Source: Agapetus fuscipes (taxonomy: Eukaryota; Arthropoda; Insecta; Trichoptera; Glossosomatidae). Taken from it: a stretch of DNA of 64,000 bases. Positions 20,806 through 31,375 of the stretch are shown one piece after another (the first letter of the stretch is position 1; each line of letters opens with the position of its first letter). The stretch lies in assembly GCA_951799405.1 (NCBI GenBank), contig OX637335.1, forward strand, positions 22,820,342-22,884,341. The letters run 5' to 3'. Under the pieces are notes generated by a model, which worked only from the letters and a program-made list of their open reading frames with translations, was not told the DNA's origin and searched no databases. A program made the position numbers and the translations under genes.

Positions 20806-21050
20806 GTAATAACTAAGTATTGCAATGTGTCGGTATTTATAATATAAGTATCTCGGTAAGATTTCAACTGATCCATCGCGTGACTGTTTAGCGATTAATC
20901 AGGAAGTTCTGTAAAAAATAAATAATTACTACGAGTGGGCAATGCAACATGGCAATGAACACTTCATCGACTTGTACGCAATCCTGTTTTGTTGCGAAAA
21001 ATCATAATACGCGCAAAAAAACCTATTTTAGTACTCGTACCTTTGCGTAC

Positions 21051-21381
21051 TCAAAAATCTAAATCTAAATCCAAGGTGCAAAGATATATAACATCATTTA
21101 AGGCAAGGGCCAATTCTCAAGCAAGACCCAGTTGCTGTAAGGCTGGATGGATACACCATTGGTGACCGAAGATTCATATTAAACGCATTCCCACAAGCAG
21201 ACATGTATAAGTTCGCGCTAACACATGCCGCATGTGGACCTGCAATATAAAAACCCAATCTCAAATGAACGTAAGCCCTGCAAGTCTTGCCGACCTTCCC
21301 TGAAATAGGGGTGGCATTGGCAATGCGAACCATTTTTTACAGTATGGGTGGTCAGCCTCATACCAACCTATAAGTCAAGGA
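21051..21381 (-). repeat. SINE-A copy carrying a SINE-B piece
   Basis: The copy is colinear except that 64 bases of inverted SINE-B (about 21105-21168: CAATTCTCAAGCAAGACCC to GGTGACCG) lie between its tail region and its GATTCATATT block. Confidence 0.88.
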
Positions 21382-21658
21382 ACTCGTTACAACAAATGAA
21401 CTTGGAACGGCTGTTTCATTCCACGGCGGGCAAACGTCTCAAGTCTATAACACTAGAGTTTTTGACATCCAATATCAAAATACGTTTATATTATTCCGAG
21501 TGCCTAGCAGTCTTTTAAGCCGGATGACGTCACATTTTTCCCCGGCAATTTTGCGGCAAATCCATCACATTTTCTTGACGTAGGTGTGTATTATGTATGA
21601 ATACAAAAACAAACTATTGTAACTACAATCTAGGTGCCTACAAAATAAAATCCATCAT

Positions 21659-21983
21659 GGTCCGGTTAATAGCTCAGTTGGTAGAGTGCTTTCATTCCAT
21701 GTCGTGAGCTCGGGTTCGAATCCCACCGAGGCGAAGGTGTCAGAAATTATTTCCCGTTTCGGTGTTTATTTCAAACCCCAAAATAAAATACCGGTAAGGT
21801 TTACTCAGCCTTCACAAGAAATGACGACCGGCTCTTTCGGGAGCTGGTAAACCCCCACTTCAACTGAAGTGGTTGGCGTAAGCCGGCCCACTTATCTGTA
21901 AAAATAAATAGGTTCAGCTCGCCACATGCGACCCCTTCGGGGATAACGCGGCAAAAAGCTACACTATATGTGTAGCTTGGTAG
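21659..21983 (+). repeat. SINE-C copy, full length
   Basis: Head TTAATAGCTCAGTTGGTAG, box B GGTTCGAATCC, end GTGTAGCTTGGTAG. Confidence 0.92.
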
Positions 21984-22277
21984 TTAACCTAATCATGGTT
22001 GATTACTATCATGGATCTATTCTAACCATATTGACAACCGAGCTAAATTTTACGTCAAGTGAGTAATAATATATATTATGATTATTATTTATTATTGACT
22101 CTATGCGTGGGTGGCAATAAACTAAGTTGGACTTTAATAAGGGAAACTTTTCCGATTTCCATATTCAAGTTTTCACTTTATTTAAGTTCTTTGTATATAA
22201 AATTACTTTATAAACTAGGTTAAGATAACTTCTATCACTTAATTAGGTAAAGTAATTGCTTTGACATTGCGTACATA

Positions 22278-22670
22278 TTGACAGTTAAAAGGAAGTAGAT
22301 GAGCGATGTTTTGGTCAAAAATGAGTTATGAATGCTATCCTACTTAAAAAAATCGCCCTTTCTAATGCGCTAACTCCTATATCTCAATGATGATTTTTTT
22401 TGCTGTTTATGCCCAAGCAAACAACTGCGTATGGTTTTGGTGTAACCGACAAGATTTTGGCCTTTTTTGTCCTAATGGCGCTTGTCACATAAAAAAATCG
22501 TAAAACCACATTTATAGGAATGCCAATAAAGGCCTTTATTTTTGAACTGTTTTGATTTTAACGATATGATAAAAAGAGTTATGCCATTTTTCTGCAATGT
22601 CAAACTTTAAACTGCTCTCCTGAACAAATTAGTTTATGTCGCTTATGCCCTATTGCCTTTTAACCATCGA
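22278..22670 (+). mobile_element. Mariner-like MITE, family G, best copy
   Basis: 393 bp between TA dinucleotides, with inverted ends TTGACAGTTAAAAGG and CCTTTTAACCATCGA. TA duplication plus short TIRs points to the Tc1/mariner type (inference). No open frame of note. Confidence 0.8.
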
Positions 22671-23096
22671 TATACTGAAGGTGCTATTCGCAAAACATTT
22701 AATCCATTGATGATCCACGTTTGATGTCTGTTAACAACACAGTAAATAATTCGGTACTTGTTAGATGCCTTATTCGTAGTCGTAAAAACCCATGATTAAA
22801 TACTCGCTTGCGTGTATCTTGGTCTTACGCAATAAAATTCAGTCGCAAAGTTAGCAGTGATTAAAATAAGTTAATACCGAGTTGATGCAGAGTCTATCGG
22901 TGCATGATTATTATGTTGTGCAGTGTCTAAGACGTGTTCTTGTGAAAGCGAGTCGGCCATTTGCCTCAAACGTCAACTAATGACACACTAATCATGGTGG
23001 CTTGTAAACAAATTAAAAATGGCCAAAAAAACCTTCGTAGATGGTTAAAATAAAATTCACTCCTCTTTTTCATAAAATTTTCTATAGATCTTACTT
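22671..23096. other. No firm feature
   Basis: Contains ACATTTAATCCATTGATG, faintly like family H, and otherwise unremarkable sequence. Confidence 0.3.
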
Positions 23097-23706
23097 ATGC
23101 TAGTAGAGGAAGAAGTGTAATGGGAACGATTGGAAGAATTGCAAGAAATGGGAAACTTACGAAGAATATGAGATTGGCGGTCCACAATGGTATATTGGTT
23201 CCGACATTGATGTATGGAAGTGAGGCGTGGACAGTTAATGAATGTGAGCTGAGTAAAGTATGTACGGTTGAAATGGCTTACCTGAGAGCAATGGCTGGAA
23301 AAACACTGAATGATAGAGTACGTAATGATTGGGTGATGAACGAGTGTGGTATAAAAGAGAATATGAGAATGAAAGTACAAAAAAGTACGATGAGATGGTT
23401 CGGACATCTCGAAAGAATGGATGATGAACGACTAACGAAGAAAGTGTACAAAGGAAATGTCAGAGGAAAGCGCGGAAGGGGAAGGCCGAGGAAAGAATGG
23501 TTAGACCAAATAGGTGAGATTACGAAAGAATGGAACCTGCAGAGTGAAAATAAGAGAAGAGTATGTATGAAAAAGGTGATGAATATTGAGGAAATGAAAG
23601 TGGTTTGTAAGGACAGAAAAAAGTGGAGGCGCATCTGCGGAGGTACCGGCCACCCCAAGTGGAAAGGCGGCAGGATACAGTACAGTGCCTTCAAGTTCAA
23701 CAACTG
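23097..23706 (+). mobile_element. LINE 3' end, reverse-transcriptase C-terminus (best copy)
   Basis: An open frame of 195 codons from 23120 reads NMRLAVHNGILVPTLMYGSE, AMAGKTLNDRVRND, MRWFGHLERMDDERL, GKRGRGRPRKEWLDQI and a CKDRKKWRRICGGTGHP end. In non-LTR retrotransposons this YGSE-W...RDR..N...RW.GH..R...RGRP order is the region after the RT palm. Everything upstream, including the YADD-type active site, is missing, so it is a dead 5'-truncated copy that happens to be open. Copies at 16715, 36780, 40776 and 61960 are the same family. Confidence 0.9.
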
Positions 23707-24429
23707 ACAACAAGTCTGACTACAAAAACGGGAAAATAAAATATATATTTTAAATTTGAAACTTTTCAAAGGTGTAACTTTTTAAAACAAGCAATCTAGA
23801 ATATTAACGCTTATCCATAGCAAATATTTATCGTTTTTACCAGTACTTATGGAAGTGTAAATAAAAATCAGAGCAGTAATAAAGTGTACCTACTGGCGAA
23901 GCCTAACTTTTAACTAGAATGCTGTGATCGTGCGTAGCACAAGAAGGCAGGCTAGTATTTTGAAAAAATTGTGAAACCTACCATTGAGTCAGTCGTATAG
24001 AACTTTTTGGTTTCGTATAGAACCTTTTTTCAGCACGAGGAAACATTTTTTTTTGCCGTTTCCATAAACATATATGTATATCTAATTTTCGAAAAAGAAC
24101 CTTGGTTATTGCCTTTGGTTCTATTGCATGCATATATAAGTTGAATAGAAACTCTTATTTTGAGTATTTTAAGATTTAAAAAAAACCCTCACTATTCTTT
24201 AAACATACCTACAATCATCGATATATAAGAACTAACTAATATAAACTCTTATCTATGAACATTTATATGCATCCAGTTCAAACCTCGATCTTTAGTTTTT
24301 CAATACAAATCAAATAATCACAGTCGATACTTCTAGAGATCAAAGGATAATACTTGGTTCTTTAATTGACAGCTTAAATGGCTTTTAACATCATCCTCAA
24401 TTTGAAGTCATTTCTACCACTAGACTTCG
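23707..24429. other. AT-rich stretch, nothing recognised
   Basis: Only TATAGAACTTTTTGG/TATAGAACCTTTTTT, two near-identical steps at 23996-24035, stand out. Confidence 0.45.
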
Positions 24430-24575
24430 GAACCACCAGCCAAGGTTCAACAATCAAACAAAATGCCTAAATATAAAAAATCTAAAAATATCTCACCATA
24501 TCTGGAGGTCAGAGTCGAACGTCTAATCAGTGGATGCTAGGCAGATACGCTCTCCTCTTGACCACAACAACAATG
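24430..24575 (-). repeat. tRNA-derived SINE, family F
   Basis: On the minus strand TGGTCAAGAGG (box A type) and CGTTCGACTCTGACC (box B with acceptor end) are the right distance apart. The region just right of it (24570-24750) is open on both strands for over 50 codons. I could not decide whether that is part of the repeat. Confidence 0.4.
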
Positions 24576-25112
24576 GCCGCTAATGTCAGACTCAACATGT
24601 CAACGATAATACCAGGTTCAGACGGGCCGATCTCTTTAGAGGCGAGTATCAAGGAGCTAGTGATTAGTGGTCTAGTCTCGAGGCATAGATTATCAGCAAG
24701 TAACATACCTTTAACCTGTAATAGGCATTTTCAATGGAATCTGCAAATCTGAAATGTAAAAAAATGTGACAGAACGTGGCCGGATACGTAAAGGGTTAAC
24801 TAATGTTTTGTTATTGTTTTTAAGGACCCTTGTCACATAGACCGCTGAAAAAAATGGCACATACATTTCGAAAGCATTCCGAGTCCATTAATCATAATGC
24901 AGCGAAAGTAATAAATATTTCATGAAAATATACAGTGGGTACCAATGGTGGGTACTTACTTAAGAACGGATTATGTTCTGCTTCAAAAAAATTTAAGTAA
25001 ATAAAATAAAACGCATTTACATATATCTTTTTCTGGGTAAAAATATATTAAATTACTTATAATCAAATTTAACTTAGATTTACGATCGTTAGACATATTT
25101 TTGAAATCATGT

Positions 25113-25352
25113 ATTCCTTGACTTATAGGTTGGTATGAGGCTGACCACCCATACTGTAAAAAATGGTTCACTTTTTCAATGTCACCCCTGTTTCAGGGAA
25201 TCTCGGCAAGAGTTGCAGGGCTTATGTTCATTTGAGGTTTGGATTTTATTTGTAAGTACACAATCAGCATTTGTAAGCGCGAACTACACGTGTTTGTTTG
25301 TGGGCATACATCTGAGAGCTTTGAATGAATATATCCTTGCAACTTAGATTAT
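25113..25352 (+). repeat. SINE-A copy, full length
   Basis: Close to consensus. ATGTA just before (25109-25113) and after (25367-25371) may be a short target duplication. Confidence 0.9.
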
Positions 25353-25394
25353 TATTATAATTTTATTATGTAAGTAAATTAAATTGCCGGATAT

Positions 25395-25480
25395 ATTTAC
25401 GAATTGTTCGTGGAGAATATCAGTGTTCTTGACGTTTCATCGGCTTCTTATCCAGCATCATCACGAGACACATCCTTGTT
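25395..25480. repeat. Structured repeat of the AAACGTC type
   Basis: GACGTTTCATCGGCTTC followed by CCAGCATCATCACGAG, the same order of words as at 26460 and 38090. Confidence 0.35.
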
Positions 25481-26052
25481 CGGCGGAGGGCAAGGATGAT
25501 CCAAGCAAGTTTAATCCGATCAGTTCATCAATGACTTACGAGTATAACAGCATTCACAATAAAATATCTATTCCCCGATGATAGAAGCGATTGATATCCC
25601 TTCTAAATCGCCTTAAAATAGAACCGATTATATTCGTTTTAGTCTGAGTAGGCGAGTGTGTACGTGCAAGTCAAAACCATGTCGGACCCGCATACACCCA
25701 CCTATTAATGCACTCGCACTCGACCCGTGTGAACAGCGCATAAACACGTCAACTTCTCGACCTTCAATCAAATATCATTATATAACAGATTATGTCTTAT
25801 TGGATTTTTATATCCAGCATTGCATCATCGGCGGGTCAAATCTTATGTTTTTATTTTGTACGTAAAGTCACTGCGGTTTGTAATGAACGTTAAGAGGACA
25901 AATAATGAAAAAAAACTTCGTCGCATAAATTATGTTAACCGAATTTTAATACGAGTAGCTAAGAATAGGTGAAGGCGATTTACTGGAAGGAAAAATAATT
26001 TTGAATATTTTTTACGATTCGAGTTGACTTTAGAAAATTCACTAAATTTAGG

Positions 26053-26130
26053 CAATCTTTAATCTAAGTTGCAAGGATTGGCATATACGGTTCATATTTA
26101 ACGCATGCCTACATGCAGGTATATGTGGGA
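26053..26130 (-). repeat. SINE-A 3' fragment
   Basis: TTAATCTAAGTTGCAAGGAT and the next 50 bases only. Confidence 0.7.
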
Positions 26131-26457
26131 ATGCCAAAAAATCCATATTTTAGCGTCTTATTTCAGGAAAAAGTTCAATATTTTGTGGTTTTTACACACT
26201 TTATTTATTTATACTCAACAGGTGAAAACACTTTTTTGAACAGATTTCTATAAAACAAACAAAAAAATGAGAAAACAAAAAAACATTAAATCTTTAAAAA
26301 ATTGAGGGCTCCGATATTGCGGTAAAAAACAAAAATGCAGGTTTCTTCATAATCTTATTGTTATAATTATTAATTTAAATAAAAGGGAGAAATCGGATTA
26401 AACAAATTAAGGATTAAAATAATGTTGTAACGAAGAAAAGCAGTAAGAGTTTTAGGC

Positions 26458-26585
26458 TGAAACGGCCGGCTGATGATGCTGGAATGATCTTTTTCGGGAT
26501 ATGTTGCCGTGGTATCTGGGAGCTGGAGCTTCTGGACGTTTCCACGATGGGCTTCTTCAGCGTGAAAGTGCAATAATGAAGATAA
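26458..26585 (-). repeat. Structured repeat shared with 53190 and 53555
   Basis: GGCTGATGATGCTGGA, TGTTGCCGTGG and GAGCTGGAGCTT recur in order at 53200-53265. CTTTCACGCTGAAGAAG (complement here) recurs at 53573. It may be the end of an unidentified retroelement. Confidence 0.55.
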
Positions 26586-26764
26586 CCTGGAATAAACGTC
26601 TGAAAAAAATAAAAAAAGAGGTAAGCATGCTTACTGTAACATTCTTCCTTGAAGAATTGCACTGTAATAGTAATCAACTCATTCAATAAAATATGAAAAA
26701 CTTGTGTATAAATTTTCCATCGCATTCATAATTGATCTTATAAATGTGCTACTGAAAGTGAATT

Positions 26765-27763
26765 GGTAAAGGTATTATACTTGCAACACGCAGATACAAA
26801 TATACCATGGAAATCACCATAATCTACTACTTTATGAAGGTATACGAGTACACATAATGCGGTGACAGCTTAGAACGGCACATTGACAAAGCGAAACATG
26901 ACAAAACGACACATGTCAGAACGGCACATGAAAGAACGACACATGACAGAACGACACAAATAAAAAAACGACACATGGGAGAACGACACATAACAAAACG
27001 ACACATGTTAGAACGACACATGACAGAACGACACACGACAGAGCGACACATGACAAAACGACACATGACAGAACGACACATGACAGAACGACACATGACA
27101 GAACGACACATGACAGAACGACACATGACAAAACGACACATGATAGAACGACACATGATAGAACGACACATGACAGAACGACACATGACTGAACGACACA
27201 TGACAGAGCGACACATGACAAAACGACACATGTCAGAACGACACATGACAGAACGACACATGTCAGAACGACACATGACAGAACGACACATGACAGAACG
27301 ACAAATGACAGAACGACACATGACAGAACGACATATGACAGAACGACACATGACAAAACGACACATGATAGAACGACACATGATAGAACGACACATGACA
27401 GAACGACACATGACAGAACGACACATGACAGAGCGACACATGACAAAACGACACATGTCAGAACGACACGTGACAGAACGACACATGACAGAACGACACA
27501 TGACAAAAAGACACATGATAGAACGACACATGACAGAACGACACATGACAGAACGACACATGACAGAACGACACATGACAAAACGACACATGATAGAACG
27601 ACACATGACAGAACGACACATGACAGAACGACACATGACAGAACGACACATGTCAGAACGACAGATGAGAAAACGTCACTATGAGAAACCAACAATAAAT
27701 ACGTCACTATGACAAAACAACACAAGGACACAACACAGGTAAAGGTATTATACTTACAACACG
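26765..27763. repeat. 26-bp direct repeats bounding the minisatellite
   Basis: A 26-base word starting GGTAAAGGTATTATACTT and ending CAACACG lies at 26765-26790 and 27738-27763 with one difference. It brackets the whole array plus short unique margins, like a duplicated insertion or recombination site. Confidence 0.8.
26873..27675 (+). repeat. 15-bp minisatellite, about 53 units
   Basis: Unit ACACATGACAGAACG with variants (GACAAAACG, GATAGAACG, GTCAGAACG, GAGCG). A block of 15 units repeats at 225 bases (27121 and 27346), a higher-order unit. Because 15 is a multiple of 3, five of six frames stay open and give HMTER, MCRSV and VLSCV pentapeptide strings up to 274 codons. I regard these as by-products, not genes. 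Edges are more degenerate than the centre, as expected for unequal exchange. Confidence 0.95.
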
Positions 27764-27977
27764 TAACACGTTTCGGTGTTTATTTCAAACCCCAAAATAA
27801 AATACCGGCAAGGTTTACTCAGCCTTCACAAGAAATGAGTACCAGCCCTCTCGGAAGCTGGGAAACCCCCACTTCAACTGAAGTGGTTAGCGTAAGGCCG
27901 GCCCCCTTACCTGTAAAAATAAATACGTTCAACTCGCCACATGCAAGAAGTTACACTATATGTGTAGCTTAGTTGCA
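27764..27977 (+). repeat. SINE-C copy, 5' truncated
   Basis: Starts at CGTTTCGGTGTTTATTTC, directly after the minisatellite's right-hand 26-base repeat, so head and promoter boxes are missing. The 3' end is intact. Confidence 0.88.
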
Positions 27978-27999
27978 TTCTGCTTTATTATTAGTTCAC

Positions 28000-28100
28000 C
28001 AGCTACGAAAAGTTACTTCCAATACAATGTTTAATCCATGATTTTTCTAATCAGTGAATCAGCGCTTGTGATATTATAATCCATGAATGACTTTGTATAT
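28000..28100 (+). repeat. Family H piece
   Basis: AAGTTACTTCCAATACAATG, TTTAATCCATGATTTTTC and ATCAGTGAATCAGC recur at 37255 and 62780, and inverted at 30605. Unclassified dispersed repeat. Confidence 0.5.
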
Positions 28101-28234
28101 CACTTATAGAAAATTGGTACTCAATAGTTGACACGTGTTTGTCTAATGTCATTCATGTAACAGTTCTAATAAACTACGTTTGTAAATACGTAGTTTTATT
28201 ATTTCTTGTTACATTGTCTCCATCTATAATTTAT

Positions 28235-28485
28235 ACTATACATATAATCCAAGCTGCCAATATAATCAAGATATGTTAGCATTTACGGCTCATATGAAAT
28301 GCATGCTCACAGACAGGCACATGTAGGTTCTCGCCTACACATTCTGCATACAAATAAACAAAACCCCACATGCACATAAACCTTGCAACTTCTACCGCCT
28401 TTCCCTGAAACCCGGGTGGCATTGGCAAAAGTTAACCAATTTTTACAGCACGGGGGGTCAGCCTCATACCAACCTATAGGTCCTT
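28235..28485 (-). repeat. SINE-A copy, diverged
   Basis: ATAATCCAAGCTGCCAA tail to CCAACCTATAGG. Roughly one base in eight differs from consensus. Confidence 0.8.
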
Positions 28486-28499
28486 CCATGATATTTATG

Positions 28500-29040
28500 C
28501 GAGAGGTTCAGACGAGTTAGTTAGTTAGTTAGTAGTTAGACTTTTGATAATGACCTGAATGTTGAAGGTTGAAAGTGCTTGAGGTAGATAAAATTATTGT
28601 GAAAATAAAACTATGTTTTGAAAAAAATATTTTATTTTAAAATTCGAGTTAGTTCTTTAGCATGGGTCAGGAAAAGCCCCGAGCCTTGTGTCAGATAAGT
28701 AAATAAAAGAGTGTTGGCTGAACATCCTGTTTAGGACCCTTTCCAGGATATGGGGACATGATTTATCGTTGGCAATTCACACGTGCGTTAAAGACGAGGT
28801 TTATTAAATATTTTTAATATCCACAAAATCGAGGTTGAACGCCTTTGCATAGGTATAAAGATACATTAGAATCGTGGCCCTTTATGCTAATTAATAGACA
28901 TGAGAGGTTATTGAACACACACATGATTTCAATTCATTTTTTTAATAACATGCATTTATGAAAACATAATAAGACAAGCATTCATTGTAATACCTGAACG
29001 TTTTCTTAATTTTTGTATCCGTATTAAATATCTTAAAAGT
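28500..29040. other. No firm feature
   Basis: A (GTTA)n-like microsatellite at 28512-28540. Short splice-flanked open bits near 28670 and 28750 were judged too weak to call. Confidence 0.4.
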
Positions 29041-29055
29041 ATGAATTTTCGGTTC

Positions 29056-29210
29056 CGCGACAAGATGTCCACAGACAGAATTTCCATGCGACAAAATGTC
29101 CGTGGACGTTGTCCGATAGTTTGTCGCGTGGACATTTTGTCGATGGCCATTATGTCGGTGACATTTTGTCGGTGGACATTTTGTAGATGGATATTTTGTG
29201 GAGGGATCAC
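29056..29210. repeat. Minisatellite arranged as an inverted repeat
   Basis: The left half carries GACAAAATGTCCGTGGAC-type words. The right half carries their complement GTGGACATTTTGTCG three or four times. The turn is near 29110-29125. Confidence 0.7.
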
Positions 29211-29219
29211 GCGGACCGC

Positions 29220-29670
29220 ATGATTGAAAGTAGGATAATAGGGTAATTGCATTGGTAGGAAAAACGGTTGAAAATAATATGGTTGTGTAGAGTACATTTC
29301 AAGGATCACAACCATATATTTTTTAATTAGTAAAAATAAAAAATATCATTGATAATTTTCAAAAATAAAATGCGGAGAATTTGAGTCCCGCCAAAACGCA
29401 GCGCGGTCGGCTTGACGTCAAGTTCGCTAGATAACCGACTACCTGGGCCCGTGAATACCTACACTCCGAAGATCCATCAACGCCATATCCGCCTTAATAA
29501 AAAAAAAAGACTTGTTTTACCGGAAATCGAAAATACGCTAATTTTAAAGAGCTATAATTTAAAAACTAAGCCAGATATATTTTTTTTAAAAACGCAGATG
29601 CATTTTTAAAAATGTAGGTAGTCTACCATTTTATGAAATAAATAAAAAATGTGAAATCAACCTATTCAGA
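29220..29670. other. No firm feature
   Basis: A small hairpin ATATGGTTGTG / CACAACCATAT (29278-29318). The patch at 29385-29480 is GC-richer but has no recognisable content. Confidence 0.4.
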
Positions 29671-29939
29671 TCATTGTACGTGAAATACCAGACGGCTAAC
29701 GTCTGCCAGACAGCCACCGAAAAGATGGAAGACCAGCTAGTCTCCTGTATCACAAGAAGAAAGTCTCGAAAAACAGAGCTGAGTTATCCTCATGGAGGGA
29801 TGCTGTGTGGCGCCAAGCTGGAGGACCACGGCCGAGGACAGAGACAGATGGAGGCTGAGGATAACTGAGGCCAAGGAGAGAATTGAGCTGTAGAGACATT
29901 GAAGAAGATGAAGAATAGATATCCTATGAGAAGGAGAAG

Positions 29940-30600
29940 ATTCTTTAGTCACAATGTCCTTGGGCGTGGTTGAGTCCTTGTTCCTTCAATCTTCCTTGTG
30001 ATTGAGATGGTTGATGGATGTTAAGATTTAGTAGCCTGTTAGTAGATACTTTTCGTCCCTCTTAGGTCCAAGGTAAATCAGCTTTCACTTAATGATGGTA
30101 TTACAGAAATTGATATTTCCATAAAAAGATCCATTTATTTACTTCTCACACAACATTATGTCCATAATAACGACCAATCATTGGGCCTAAATAAAGTCAT
30201 TAATGAGATGTACATTTATGTTAATTATTATGACGGAAGTCGGAAGGTCACGGGAGGTCACACACCATGAGGCCCTTAGTTATATAAACCTCTCACAAAT
30301 TCAAATACCAGCCATAGTAAATAAATCACAAATTCAGACAGTTATCGGTACTTCAATAAATAGCGTTTACCAAAAACTCTACGAAAAGATACACGCTCAC
30401 AGAAGGTGTTATTACAATTTCCATACATTCTTGGTAAAACGCAATGTTTGAGGTAAAATGTATATTTTTTGATACTTGGGGAATTGCAGGGCTGCCATAA
30501 ATATATAAATAGCTTTGGCCGGTAGGTGTGAAGATGAATTTTAGAGGTTACATTCCGAATCCATCCATAAAACCAAGGTCCGTCTGATATTTGTTGAAAT
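29940..30600. other. No firm feature
   Basis: An ATG-led frame at 30203-30451 (82 codons, plus) has fair composition, ending HAHRRCYYNFHTFLVKRNV, but shows no splice or promoter signal. I treat it as possible chance. Confidence 0.2.
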
Positions 30601-30604
30601 CAAT

Positions 30605-30690
30605 GGCATTTCCATGATAATAAAAATCGTGGATTAAACCTTTTATTGGGTGTAACTTTTCATAGTACGTGAACTTATTATAAGGCATTG
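30605..30690 (-). repeat. Family H piece
   Basis: Complement of TAGTACGTGAA..., AAAAGTTACACCCAATAAAA and TTTAATCCACGATTTTTA, as at 62780. Confidence 0.5.
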
Positions 30691-30699
30691 CTAATCAAT

Positions 30700-30890
30700 G
30701 GAGGGGATGACCGAGGGGACCAACTCTAGGGGACGCCCACGCCAAGAGTATCTGGAGGACCTGCTGGTGGGCGTGCGCTGCTCAACATATGCAGACCTAA
30801 AAAGAGCCGCACAAGACAGGGAGGAATGGAGAACAAGAATAAAAGATATTGCTGCAAACCAATCCTAGGATTGAAACAGAAGAAGAAGAA
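30700..30890 (+). mobile_element. LINE 3' end with (GAA)n tail
   Basis: Reads SRGRPRQEYLEDLLVGV, then KRAAQDREEWRTRIKDIA and a stop, then AGAAGAAGAAGAA. The RGRP..(Y/W)L.D...DREEWR order is that of non-LTR ORF2 C-termini. It directly precedes a SINE-C. Confidence 0.8.
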
Positions 30891-30894
30891 GAAT

Positions 30895-31209
30895 CAGGTC
30901 CAGTCGATAGTTCAGTTGGTAGAGTGCCTGCATTCCATGACGAGAGCCCAGGTTCGAATCCCACCGAGGGTATCTGAAATGATTTCCCGTTTCGGTGTTT
31001 ATCTCAAAAACTCAAAATAAAATACCAACATTGTTTACTCAGCCTTCACTAGAAATGAGTACCAGCCCTCTTGAGAGCTAGTAATCCCCCACTCCAACTG
31101 AAGTGGTCAGCGTAAGGCCCGCCCCCTTACCTGTAAAAATGAATAGGTTCCACTCGCCACAACATAACGCGGCAAGAAGTTACACTATGTGCGTAGCTTA
31201 GTTGCGTTT
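30895..31209 (+). repeat. SINE-C copy, full length
   Basis: Head TCGATAGTTCAGTTGGTAG, box B GGTTCGAATCC, end GTGCGTAGCTTAGTTGCG. Confidence 0.92.
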
Positions 31210-31246
31210 CATGAAAAACTTCTGAACTACATAATTGTCACACATT

Positions 31247-31375
31247 TTGAGTGTTTTCTGTCGTAGAAAATAAGAAAAAAGGTGCATTCATCTGAGAAAT
31301 CTATGCCAGCTTAATATGTCACTTATTCAGTTTTACCTTTAAGGTATCGATATTTTGATGATCCATTACGTAAAG
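31247..31375 (+). repeat. Repeat shared, inverted, with 36400-36500
   Basis: GTGTTTTCTGTCGTAG, AAGGTGCATTCATCTGAG, TTAATATGTCAC and TTCAGTTTTACCTTTA match the complement of 36400-36500 in order. Its end also resembles family H (62860). Confidence 0.6.

Noticed and set aside
21659..21735. Functional tRNA genes at the heads of the SINE-C and SINE-B copies
   Set aside because: The acceptor stems do not pair properly, each head continues into a repeated body, and the same head occurs many times.
23278..23769. A 163-codon minus-strand protein
   Set aside because: It is the antisense shadow of the LINE reverse-transcriptase fragment.
25733..25987. An 84-codon open stretch on plus without an early ATG
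   Set aside because: Lys/Arg/Tyr/Ile-rich as expected from AT-rich DNA, with no splice or start signals; several such frames occur by chance in 64 kb.
26873..27675. CRISPR array
   Set aside because: The repeats are contiguous without spacers and the DNA is plainly eukaryotic.
26827..27731. Proteins of 245-274 residues made of HMTER, MCRSV or VLSCV pentapeptides
   Set aside because: They come from a 15-bp tandem array whose unit length keeps frames open; several frames on both strands are equally open and there is no promoter or splice evidence.
28670..28803. Short splice-flanked open pieces (GQEKPRALCQISK; YGDMIYRWQFTRALKT)
   Set aside because: Under 20 codons each; such pseudo-exons are expected by chance in introns and spacers.
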